Assembly: GCF_913775355.1 (NCBI RefSeq)
Contig: NZ_CAJYIU010000052.1
Location: forward strand, 1 to 51,029
Source: an uncultured Aureimonas sp.
GTDB lineage: Bacteria; Pseudomonadota; Alphaproteobacteria; Rhizobiales; Rhizobiaceae
Direction: 5' to 3'
DNA: 51,029 bases
The notes beneath the pieces are model-generated. The model was not told where the DNA came from. It saw only the letters and a program-made list of their open reading frames with translations, and did not search any database. How positions within the stretch are numbered: the first letter of the stretch is position 1; each line of letters begins with the position of its first letter. Positions 16,477 through 23,106 of this stretch are shown here, one piece after another. The translations under genes were made by a program, and so were the position numbers.

Positions 16477-17658
16477 TCAGCGCAGCATGAGGTGGCGGCG
16501 CCCGCCCGCCGTTTCCGGCTCGGGCGCGGGCAGGGCGTTGGCTGCGCCCGAGGCCAGAAGGTCCGCCAGCGCGCGGCCCTGCGCCGCGAGCAGCGCAAGG
16601 ACCGCAAGGAGGCGCCGCCGCCGTCGCTCCGCGGCCAGCGCCAGGAGAAGCCGCCCCGCCAGCCCGCTGTCGCGGATCGCGTGGAGAAGCAGGAGGCCCG
16701 CCTCCATCTCCTCCTGCTCGAAGTGTGACGCGGGCAGCGCCATGGCGCGCGCGAAGCTCGCGGCTTCGATCGGGCGCGGCGGCGGCCAGCCCGGTATCAT
16801 CGCGGCGTTGAGCACGAAGGACGCGATCACCCCGGCGCGCTCGGCCTGGGCGGACCCGCCCTCCGCCAGAAGGCCGGACGAGGCAACCAGCGTGGCGAGC
16901 GCTTCGGAGCCGCCGGGCGACATCGGGACGCCGAGAACCGAGACGGGGCGGGCGGGCTCCGGTTCGGGCGCGGCCGGGCGCGGTGGGGCGCCGGTTGCCC
17001 CGCGCGCGGACGGTGCCGCGGATCGCTCGGTGTCGGCAGGGCGGACCCCCGACGGCGCCGACATTCGGGCGGCGGTCGAGGTCGGTGTTGCGGCTTCGCC
17101 CTCTGCGGATCTTGCCGAGGCGGCGGGCGACGATGCGTTCGCGGCTATGGGTAGCCCGCTGCCGGTCATGGCGAGCGCGGCGAGACGCGCTGGCGAAAGC
17201 GAGGGTGACGACGGTGCGGCGCCGGGCGCGTCCTCCCCCATCCACCCTGCCGTCCGCGCCGAGCCCTCCAGGCGTGCCGCCGTCTCGCTCCGGTCCGTCC
17301 CACCGACCTCCATCTCGCCCGTCGTCGGCGGAAAATCGGCGGTTCGCGACGTCTCGGCGTGCAGGGCGGTCGGGGAACGCAGGCCGATCAGCGTCCAGAC
17401 CAGCGAGGGCGGGTCCGCCGCCTCGGTCGGCGTGCGCTCGGCCATGTCGAGCGCCTCGGCCGGTGCCCGGTCGGCCGGCGGCGACACGCCCGGTCCGGCG
17501 GGCGCGAGGCCCATCACCGCGGGGCGAACCCGCGCGGCCGGCTGGCCGCCGTCACCCGCCTCGGGCCGCTCGGGCGGAAGCGGATCGCCGGCGATGTTGC
17601 GCCCGATCAGGGCGAAGAGCTGGCGCAGTTCCGTTTGGGCGATCGCGTCGACGCTCAC
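16477..17658 (-). CDS. Ala/Pro-rich protein of unknown function in the T3SS operon
   Basis: 393 residues. The short N-terminus (MSVDAIAQTELRQLFALIG) precedes a long Ala/Pro/Ser/Thr-rich, probably disordered stretch (about 25-255). A helical C-terminal domain follows with SHFEQEEMEAGLLLLHAIRD and an Arg-rich run (AAERRRRRLLAVLALLAAQG). No signal peptide is seen. The layout, disordered N-terminal half plus helical end, resembles secreted or regulatory T3SS proteins, including needle-length-type proteins, but I see no decisive motif. It overlaps the SycD-like gene before it by 4 bases (ATGA), so that chaperone may serve this protein. Confidence 0.6.
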   Translation of the reverse strand: MSVDAIAQTELRQLFALIGRNIAGDPLPPERPEAGDGGQPAARVRPAVMGLAPAGPGVSPPADRAPAEALDMAERTPTEAADPPSLVWTLIGLRSPTALHAETSRTADFPPTTGEMEVGGTDRSETAARLEGSARTAGWMGEDAPGAAPSSPSLSPARLAALAMTGSGLPIAANASSPAASARSAEGEAATPTSTAARMSAPSGVRPADTERSAAPSARGATGAPPRPAAPEPEPARPVSVLGVPMSPGGSEALATLVASSGLLAEGGSAQAERAGVIASFVLNAAMIPGWPPPRPIEAASFARAMALPASHFEQEEMEAGLLLLHAIRDSGLAGRLLLALAAERRRRRLLAVLALLAAQGRALADLLASGAANALPAPEPETAGGRRHLMLR

Positions 17659-18245
17659 GGCGCGGCCTGCCGCTCGCGATGGGTCACCGCGATCGCCAGG
17701 CGCTCGGCCTCGCGGCGCATGGACAGGGGCACGAGCGGATCGGCCTCGGCCTGGACCGCGAACAGCGCGCTGAGGCGGCGCGCCTCCGCGCCGTCGCCGG
17801 TCCGCAGCGCGATGGCCGCCAGATGGAAGCTCGGCACTGCCCAGGTCGGCCGCAACGCGGCGGCGGTCCGGAAGGCGAGTTCGGCGGCCTCGATCCGGTC
17901 AGCGATGTGAAGGCAGACGCCGTGCGCGACCCACATGTCGGCGTCGCCGCCGTCCAAGAGGCAGAGGAGGCGGAATAGCGGCTCGGCGCGCTCCCGTCGG
18001 CCGACCGCGAACCACTGGGTGGCGCGGGCGTAGAGCGCCTCGAGCGCTCCACGCGAGAAGCCGAGCGCCGCAGCCGGCGAGGTGTCCGCGCCGAGCGCCG
18101 CTGCGAGCCGGTGCCCCTGCGGGCCGAAGCCGGCCAGCGCCTCGCCGAGGAGGCGGACGACCGTCGCGCTCTCGCCGGGCTCGAGCTGGAAACGCCGCTC
18201 CAGTGCGCTGGCCTGCGCGGGCGGGGGGCTGGTCGTCGGCGGCAA
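17655..18245 (-). CDS. SycD/LcrH-type TPR chaperone (class II), start uncertain
   Basis: About 196 residues. The core GFSRGALEALYARATQWFAV, EPLFRLLCLLDGGDADMWVA and GVCLHIADRIEAAELAFRTA matches the three tetratricopeptide repeats of SycD/LcrH/SicA chaperones, which protect translocators in the cytoplasm. No ATG or GTG is available before the conserved core. Candidates are TTG at 18245 or CTG at 18269 overlapping the upstream stop; neither has a clear ribosome-binding site, so translational coupling is likely. It overlaps the 393-aa gene downstream. It is one of three SycD-like genes in this operon. Confidence 0.75.
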   Translation of the reverse strand: MPPTTSPPPAQASALERRFQLEPGESATVVRLLGEALAGFGPQGHRLAAALGADTSPAAALGFSRGALEALYARATQWFAVGRRERAEPLFRLLCLLDGGDADMWVAHGVCLHIADRIEAAELAFRTAAALRPTWAVPSFHLAAIALRTGDGAEARRLSALFAVQAEADPLVPLSMRREAERLAIAVTHRERQAAP

Positions 18246-18265
18246 GGGGGCGGCCTGGTCCGCGC

Positions 18266-18778
18266 TCAGCCGGCGAACTGGCCGACGCGCGGCGCCGACT
18301 GCTGGGACGCCTGCCGCAGGCCGGCGAGCAGGTTGCGCGCTTCGGACTCCTCGGCAGCCCGTCCGGCCTCGTTCGCGCGGTCGGCGGCGTTGGAGAGATC
18401 CTCGATCGCCTCGGCCCACTCGCCGGCTCGAAGGCAGGCCCTGCCCGACAGGAGATAGCCGCGCGGGTCGCGCGGGGCCTCGGCGATCATCGCGGCGGCG
18501 GCCTGGATCGCGACGTAGGGCTGGTCGGCCTCCAGCGCGCAGGCCGCGAGCGCGGCCTGGAATTCGAAGCGCCTCGGCTCGCAGAGGACGATCGTTGCGC
18601 ACATGCGCAGAGCCTCGGCATGGGCGCCGCGCCGCCGCAACCCGTCCGCGATCCGCAGGGCCACGTCGAGGTGGGCGGGCGTCAGGCCGAGATCGCGCCC
18701 GAGCGCTCCCGCAGTCACCGCCTCCAGTGCCGCCGTCTCGTCTGCGCTGCGCGCCGGTTCCAGTCCTTGCGTCGTCAT
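18266..18778 (-). CDS. TPR protein, SycD-like T3SS chaperone candidate
   Basis: 170 residues starting MTTQGLEPARSADE at 18778. It has at least three degenerate tetratricopeptide repeats (around HLDVALRIADGLRRRGAHAE, FEFQAALAACALEADQPYVA, YLLSGRACLRAGEWAEAIED) and a polar C-terminal tail. It directly precedes the SycD-like gene at 17655-18245 and follows a class I chaperone gene. A role as chaperone of a secreted protein, or as half of a heterodimeric chaperone, fits; the partner is unknown. Confidence 0.7.
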   Translation of the reverse strand: MTTQGLEPARSADETAALEAVTAGALGRDLGLTPAHLDVALRIADGLRRRGAHAEALRMCATIVLCEPRRFEFQAALAACALEADQPYVAIQAAAAMIAEAPRDPRGYLLSGRACLRAGEWAEAIEDLSNAADRANEAGRAAEESEARNLLAGLRQASQQSAPRVGQFAG

Positions 18779-18842
18779 CGCCTCGTCCCTGAATGCCGGA
18801 AGGCGTCGTGCCGTCCCGGAGGTTTGCGCCGCGCTTCGCGCC

Positions 18843-19316
18843 TCACAGGCGGAAGATAACGGCGTCCTCGATCTCCTCGCGCGCGGCGCGCTGCGCGCGC
18901 GCCGGCGCCCCCGTGTCAGTGAGCGCGTGTGCATGGAATTCCACAAGCGTCAGCACATCCTCGATGCGTCCTATGAGACGCTCGGGCGCATTCTGGGCCA
19001 GGGGATGGCTTGAAAACGCGACCAACGCCTCGCCGCGCGCACCTTCGCTGCGCAGGAACACGCCCGCCTCGTTGGCGAGCAGGAAGCCCGGCGTGGCGCG
19101 CAGGATCGCCCGCACCGCGGCCGCCCGCGCCGGCCCGGCGGCCGGTAGCGTGCCGATGCGCCCTTCGATCCGGCAGGCACCCCGCCCGTCGTCCGACAGG
19201 TTGACGGCCAGGGCGTCGACGCGCAGGCGCACGATGCCGGTCGCGTCGATGCGCGGCATGCCCAGCGAAAGGCGGCGGAAGAGGTCCTCCACCGTCGCGA
19301 GAAAGGACAGGGCCAT
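18843..19316 (-). CDS. Class I T3SS chaperone (CesT/SycE-like)
   Basis: 157 residues, soluble and acidic. It begins MALSFLATVEDLFRRLSLG and has alternating strand regions (ATGIVRLRVDALAVNLSDDG, GACRIEGRIGTLP) then a helical C-terminal part, the usual CesT plan. Such chaperones dimerise and bind an N-terminal segment of their cargo in the cytoplasm. It follows the SctB-like gene by 14 bp, so its cargo is probably in this operon. Identification rests on size, fold pattern and position. Confidence 0.65.
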   Translation of the reverse strand: MALSFLATVEDLFRRLSLGMPRIDATGIVRLRVDALAVNLSDDGRGACRIEGRIGTLPAAGPARAAAVRAILRATPGFLLANEAGVFLRSEGARGEALVAFSSHPLAQNAPERLIGRIEDVLTLVEFHAHALTDTGAPARAQRAAREEIEDAVIFRL

Positions 19317-19330
19317 GGCGCCGCGATCCC

Positions 19331-20314
19331 TCAGCGCGTGACGGCGCGCATCATCTCGACCTCGGAGTCCTGGAGATCCTTGACGAAGTTGATGATCTGC
19401 CGGATCATTTCCTCGGCGGCCTGCTGGACCTCTTTGCCCATGTCGGCCTTCTGCTGCTGAACGGTCGCCTCGGCGGCGAAGCGCGAGCCGTCCGCCTCCA
19501 TGGACTTGGCCTCGGCCTGCATCAGCCCTTCCGAGCCGCTGGCTGAGGCGCGGCCCATGCCGCCGATCTGCTCGCCGATCTGCCCGACCGCGGCGAAGCG
19601 CTGCGTGCTCGCCCCCAGAGCGTCGTTCTCGACTTGGGCGGTCTTCACCTGGCTCTGGTGGAAGTTGAGATCGGTGTCGAAGTTGCGGTTCGATCCGAGG
19701 CCCTTGGCGATCTTGGCCGTGTTGGTCGCGTCATTGAGACCCTGCTGAGCCGTGTCGATGTTCTTGAGCGCGGTGTTGGCCTTCGCGATACCCTTGACCT
19801 GGCCGCCGAGCGACACGCTGCTCGCCACCATCGACACGGCCGCCGTGACCACGCCCACGATCAGTGAGGTGAGGGCGCCGTCCTTCATCTTCTTGGCCGC
19901 ATCCTCCAGCTTTCCGGCTTGGCCGAGCAGCTCGGTCTTGGCCTTCTCGTAACCGAGCGAGCGCTGATTCATGGCCGATTCGCGCTGCTGCTGGGCGAAC
20001 TCGATCAAGAGGCTGCCCAGAAGCCGGCTGATCTCGGAATAATCGTTACCCGAGGCCGCGAGCGCGGCGAAGCTCGTCTCGTTCATGGCCAGAAGCTGGG
20101 CGAGCTGCTCGCCGCTCAGCGCCGTGCCGCCGGCCCCTTGCGCGCCGCCGCTGCCGATATGCGAGAGGTCGCCGCCGCTCGCCGAGTTGCCGGACGCGCC
20201 CGCACCGACCTGCGCGTCGCTCCCGACCTGGCCGGGCGCCCCGGCCCGGCCGGCATCGTCGGCGGTGTAGGTCGTCGTCGTGCGGTAGTTCGAGGAAACG
20301 GTTGTGTCGCCCAT
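19331..20314 (-). CDS. sctB: T3SS translocator SctB (IpaC/SipC/YopD-like)
   Basis: 327 residues starting MGDTTVSSNY at 20314. The first about 65 residues are Ser/Thr/Gly-rich and likely disordered, as in secreted translocators. One hydrophobic segment (about 147-170, SLIVGVVTAAVSMVASSVSL) is preceded by an amphipathic helix and followed by a long helical C-terminus ending DLQDSEVEMMRAVTR. A single membrane segment next to a YopB-like gene is the hallmark of the minor pore-forming translocator. It is secreted and inserts with SctE in the target-cell membrane. The SycD-like protein at 21520-22071 is the likely chaperone. Confidence 0.8.
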   Translation of the reverse strand: MGDTTVSSNYRTTTTYTADDAGRAGAPGQVGSDAQVGAGASGNSASGGDLSHIGSGGAQGAGGTALSGEQLAQLLAMNETSFAALAASGNDYSEISRLLGSLLIEFAQQQRESAMNQRSLGYEKAKTELLGQAGKLEDAAKKMKDGALTSLIVGVVTAAVSMVASSVSLGGQVKGIAKANTALKNIDTAQQGLNDATNTAKIAKGLGSNRNFDTDLNFHQSQVKTAQVENDALGASTQRFAAVGQIGEQIGGMGRASASGSEGLMQAEAKSMEADGSRFAAEATVQQQKADMGKEVQQAAEEMIRQIINFVKDLQDSEVEMMRAVTR

Positions 20315-20349
20315 CGTGACGGTCCTTGAAAGAGGAGGGAGGCGGACGT

Positions 20350-21459
20350 TCAGCGGCCGAACTGGGCGCGGGCCAGGAACTGGGCGCGGTCGTTGCGCGC
20401 TTCCATGACGTTGTCGATGATGTTGTTGAATCGGTCGCTGGCGGCCATGAGGCGCGCCATCGCCTGGTCGATCATGTCGTTGATGACGTTGATGAAGGCC
20501 TCCTCGGTCTTGGAGTCGGCATCGAGCTCCTGGGCCTCCGCGTTGATCTGCGTGGCCTGGTAGCTGTAGGTCGTGGAGCTGACGCTGGCGGCCGTGGTGC
20601 CCATCGTGTTGGCGACCTCGGCGGCGTTGACCGCGCGCGAGGCCCACTTGGCGCTCTCGGTGGCGACCTTGACGCTGGCGCTCGCCGCGGCCCGGCCCGC
20701 CGTGACGATCGAGGCGCCGCCGCCCGCGATGCCCGCCACCGCCCCGATCACCGCGATCGTGATCTTGAACGCGGTGTCGTGCTCCTGCATCTCGTCCTCG
20801 CTGTAGCGCTTCTCGATGCCGAGCGCCGCGTTGGTGTCGTTGAGCGACTTGCAGGCGTGGTAGCCGATGCCGTGGCCCGTCGCCATGGTGACCGTGGAGT
20901 CGGTCGCCGACACGATCGCCGCGATCGAGGCGATCACGAGAAGGGTGGCCACCACCGCCAGCGCGCCGCCGGTCAGCGGGCTGAGGACGAAGGCGACGGC
21001 AGCCGCCGCGATCGCCAGAATTGCGCCGATCCACTCGAAGGCGAGCTTGATCTTGTCGATCAGCGAGGCCGACTCCTGCTTCTCCTTGGCCTCGGCGCGC
21101 TTGCCCTCGATCTCGGTGATCTGCTTGCCCTGTTCGCTCAGCCGCTCGCTGAGCTTGGCCTGATCGGCCTTGATCTTGGAGTTCTGCATCCCCGCCTCGG
21201 TGTCGCGCATCGCCACCGCGACCTCGACCAGCATTACCTCGACCTGGCGCGGCTCCATGCCGAAGCCGAGCGCGGCAAGGCTCGCCATGAGGTCCGAGGA
21301 GGTCAGGGGATCGGACACCGGCACCGGCACGCTGTTGCCAGCGTTGCCGACGCCCCCTCCGACCATCGCTTCTCGCGTGCGCGCCGCCGCCACCGCCGCG
21401 TCGGTGCCGGTCGGGTACTGGACGCTCTGCGTGCCGCCGGTGTTGGAGATGTTGCTCAT
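20350..21459 (-). CDS. sctE: T3SS translocator SctE (YopB/SipB/IpaB-like)
   Basis: 369 residues. An N-terminal secretion region (MSNISNTGGTQS) is followed by a coiled coil (about 90-135, KADQAKLSERLSEQGKQITE). A hydrophobic hairpin comes next (about 143-159 and 163-185, with PLTGG at the turn), a third hydrophobic stretch at about 232-253, then a helical C-terminus. Coiled coil plus membrane hairpin is the YopB/SipB/IpaB layout of the major translocator that opens the host membrane. It is shorter than SipB and close in length to YopB. It is 36 bp upstream of sctB and 61 bp downstream of a SycD-like gene. Confidence 0.85.
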   Translation of the reverse strand: MSNISNTGGTQSVQYPTGTDAAVAAARTREAMVGGGVGNAGNSVPVPVSDPLTSSDLMASLAALGFGMEPRQVEVMLVEVAVAMRDTEAGMQNSKIKADQAKLSERLSEQGKQITEIEGKRAEAKEKQESASLIDKIKLAFEWIGAILAIAAAAVAFVLSPLTGGALAVVATLLVIASIAAIVSATDSTVTMATGHGIGYHACKSLNDTNAALGIEKRYSEDEMQEHDTAFKITIAVIGAVAGIAGGGASIVTAGRAAASASVKVATESAKWASRAVNAAEVANTMGTTAASVSSTTYSYQATQINAEAQELDADSKTEEAFINVINDMIDQAMARLMAASDRFNNIIDNVMEARNDRAQFLARAQFGR

Positions 21460-21519
21460 GGGAAAGGTCCTGATGGACGGGGTGGCGCGAAGGGGAGGAG
21501 GCGAGGTGGCGTTGCGCGG

Positions 21520-22071
21520 TCAGGCGTCGCCGAGCGAGGCCAGGAGCCGCTCGGCCTGGGCGAGCGCGCCAGCGCGGCCCTTGCCGTCCAGCGCGAAGGC
21601 GCGCGCGGCGTTGAGCGCGTCGCGGGCGTTGTCGCGCTCGCCCGCCGCCAGCAGGCACTCGCCCAGGCGCAGGTATCCGTCCGGATTGGTGGCGTCGAGC
21701 GCGATGAACTGCATGTAGAAGTGGGCGGCGCGGGGAAGGTCGCCCTCGAGCTGGTAGGTCATGCCCATGACGAAGCTGGAGCGTGCCTCGAGCGGGCTGA
21801 GCTGCATGGCGCGCAGGAGAAGGTCGCGCGCCGGCGCGAACTGCCCGGCCTGCACGAGATGGACGGCCTGCGTCATCAGCGCCTCGATATGGGCCGGCGT
21901 CAGGTCCAGGAGGTCGGCCAGCGTCAGGCCCTTGCGCAAACCCTCGATCACGGGGGCGAGCCGGTCGTTCTTGGCCATCTCGTCGAAGGCGGCGTCGGTC
22001 ATGTCGCCGGAGATCGCCAGGACGTTTGGCTGCTCGGTCGCGGACGGAAAGAAGCCGTTCAGGAGCGTCAT
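21520..22071 (-). CDS. SycD/LcrH/SicA-type class II chaperone of the translocators
   Basis: 183 residues with three tetratricopeptide repeats in the SycD arrangement: HIEALMTQAVHLVQAGQFAP, ARSSFVMGMTYQLEGDLPRA and PDGYLRLGECLLAAGERDNA. An N-terminal helical region carries LTLADLLDLTPAHIEAL, matching the LcrH dimerisation part. Such proteins hold the hydrophobic translocators soluble before export. It stands directly ahead of sctE and sctB in the operon, the same order as lcrH-yopB-yopD, so the assignment of cargo is good. Confidence 0.88.
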   Translation of the reverse strand: MTLLNGFFPSATEQPNVLAISGDMTDAAFDEMAKNDRLAPVIEGLRKGLTLADLLDLTPAHIEALMTQAVHLVQAGQFAPARDLLLRAMQLSPLEARSSFVMGMTYQLEGDLPRAAHFYMQFIALDATNPDGYLRLGECLLAAGERDNARDALNAARAFALDGKGRAGALAQAERLLASLGDA

Positions 22072-22192
22072 CGGGTGTCTCGCGTCAGGACGGTGGATGG
22101 GACCGATCGATCCCTAGCCCCTGCCGGCCGGCGCGCATGTGTCGTTCACGACAGCGCCCGCGCGATGCCGAAGCCGCACGCACGGGGAGGGA

Positions 22193-22636
22193 TCAGCCTC
22201 CGCCCGCCGCCCCACCGCTTCCCCCGTGCCGGAGGTAGCTTTCCAGCGCGTCGCGGGCTTTCGCGTCCTCGCCCAGTTCGAACAGGGCGCGCGAGCGCAG
22301 GTAGCGGCGCATCCGCTGACGCTCGGTCAGGCGATAGGCGCCGAAGCGCTCGGTCGGAAACAGGCGGTCCAGCTCGTCGAGCTGTTGAAGCGTCTCGCGC
22401 CAGCGTCCGGTCAGGAACTGGATCACGGCGCGCGCGAGCATCACCTCGGACGAGCCGTCGCCGAGCCGTCGCATGGCCTCGGCGAGCGTCAGCGCCCGGT
22501 CGCCGTAGCCGTGGCGAAGCTGGACGTAGATGTTGAGAAGCAGGAAGTCGCGCTGGCGCGCCGACAGGCGCGTGGCGCCGCTGGTCGGCCGCGCGGCCGG
22601 ATCGTCGCTCGTCCGGATCGCCGGATCGTCGCTCAT
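22193..22636 (-). CDS. sctY: SctY, TPR-like chaperone of SctX
   Basis: 147 residues. The segment LSARQRDFLLLNIYVQLRHG closely resembles the start of YscY (TKRQQEFLLLN...) as I recall it, and the remainder is TPR-like (GDRALTLAEAMRRL, RYLRSRALFELGEDAKARDA). YscY binds YscX, and both are needed for export of early substrates and interact with SctV. It lies 14 bp after sctX. The C-terminus is a low-complexity Gly/Ala tail. SctX/SctY occur only in part of the injectisome families, so they help place this system near the Ysc branch. Confidence 0.8.
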   Translation of the reverse strand: MSDDPAIRTSDDPAARPTSGATRLSARQRDFLLLNIYVQLRHGYGDRALTLAEAMRRLGDGSSEVMLARAVIQFLTGRWRETLQQLDELDRLFPTERFGAYRLTERQRMRRYLRSRALFELGEDAKARDALESYLRHGGSGGAAGGG

Positions 22637-22649
22637 TGACGGTCTCGCC

Positions 22650-23030
22650 TCATCCGCGCAGAAGCATGGCGAGCGCCGCGCGCACGTCGCCGTCGCGCTC
22701 CGTATCGTCGCGCATAAGCTTGCCCGCCGCCTCGAACGCGGCCGCGTCCTCGCCGGTTCGCGCCCGCGCCTCGGCCAGAAACAGTGCGGTCAGTTCCTCG
22801 CGCGTTCCCGCGAGTACGGAGGGCTCCAGAAGGTCGGGATCGAGCGAGCCGGGCAGGAGGAGATCGGGCAGGCGCTCGTCCAGGCTCGGCCGGTTCAGGA
22901 TCGTGTCGAGCGCCTGGTACTCGGGCAGGAAGGTCGGGGCGCCGCGCGCCTCGGCGGGAAGGTGAACCTCGTCCTGCTGCTGCCAGAGCGAAACGGACTC
23001 GACGCCGACGTCGAGCGATTTGATGCGCAT
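22650..23030 (-). CDS. sctX: SctX, early T3SS export component
   Basis: 126 residues, near the 122 of YscX. The N-terminus MRIKSLDVGVESVSL resembles the IGIEKLS region of YscX. The end (AAFEAAGKLMRDD, VRAALAMLLRG) resembles the C-terminal segment of YscX (AAALL...DDD...ILNLL). YscX is secreted and acts with YscY at the export gate during assembly of the needle and inner rod. The immediate sctY neighbour supports the call. In many genomes sctX-sctY sit next to sctV; here they are 8 kb from it but in the same leftward operon. Confidence 0.75.
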   Translation of the reverse strand: MRIKSLDVGVESVSLWQQQDEVHLPAEARGAPTFLPEYQALDTILNRPSLDERLPDLLLPGSLDPDLLEPSVLAGTREELTALFLAEARARTGEDAAAFEAAGKLMRDDTERDGDVRAALAMLLRG

Positions 23031-23106
23031 GGAACGGGTCTCCGGGACGTGCGGGACGGGCCGCGCGCCAGCTTAGGCAACCTGGGCGGGAAAGGCGAGC
23101 GGGCGG

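Noticed and set aside
20326-22536. A 736-codon plus-strand open frame opposite sctE and its chaperone
   Set aside because: It is antisense to convincing T3SS genes, has low-complexity His/Arg/Gly composition and no recognisable domain. A second one at 23182-25323 opposite the 731-aa gene is the same kind of artefact.
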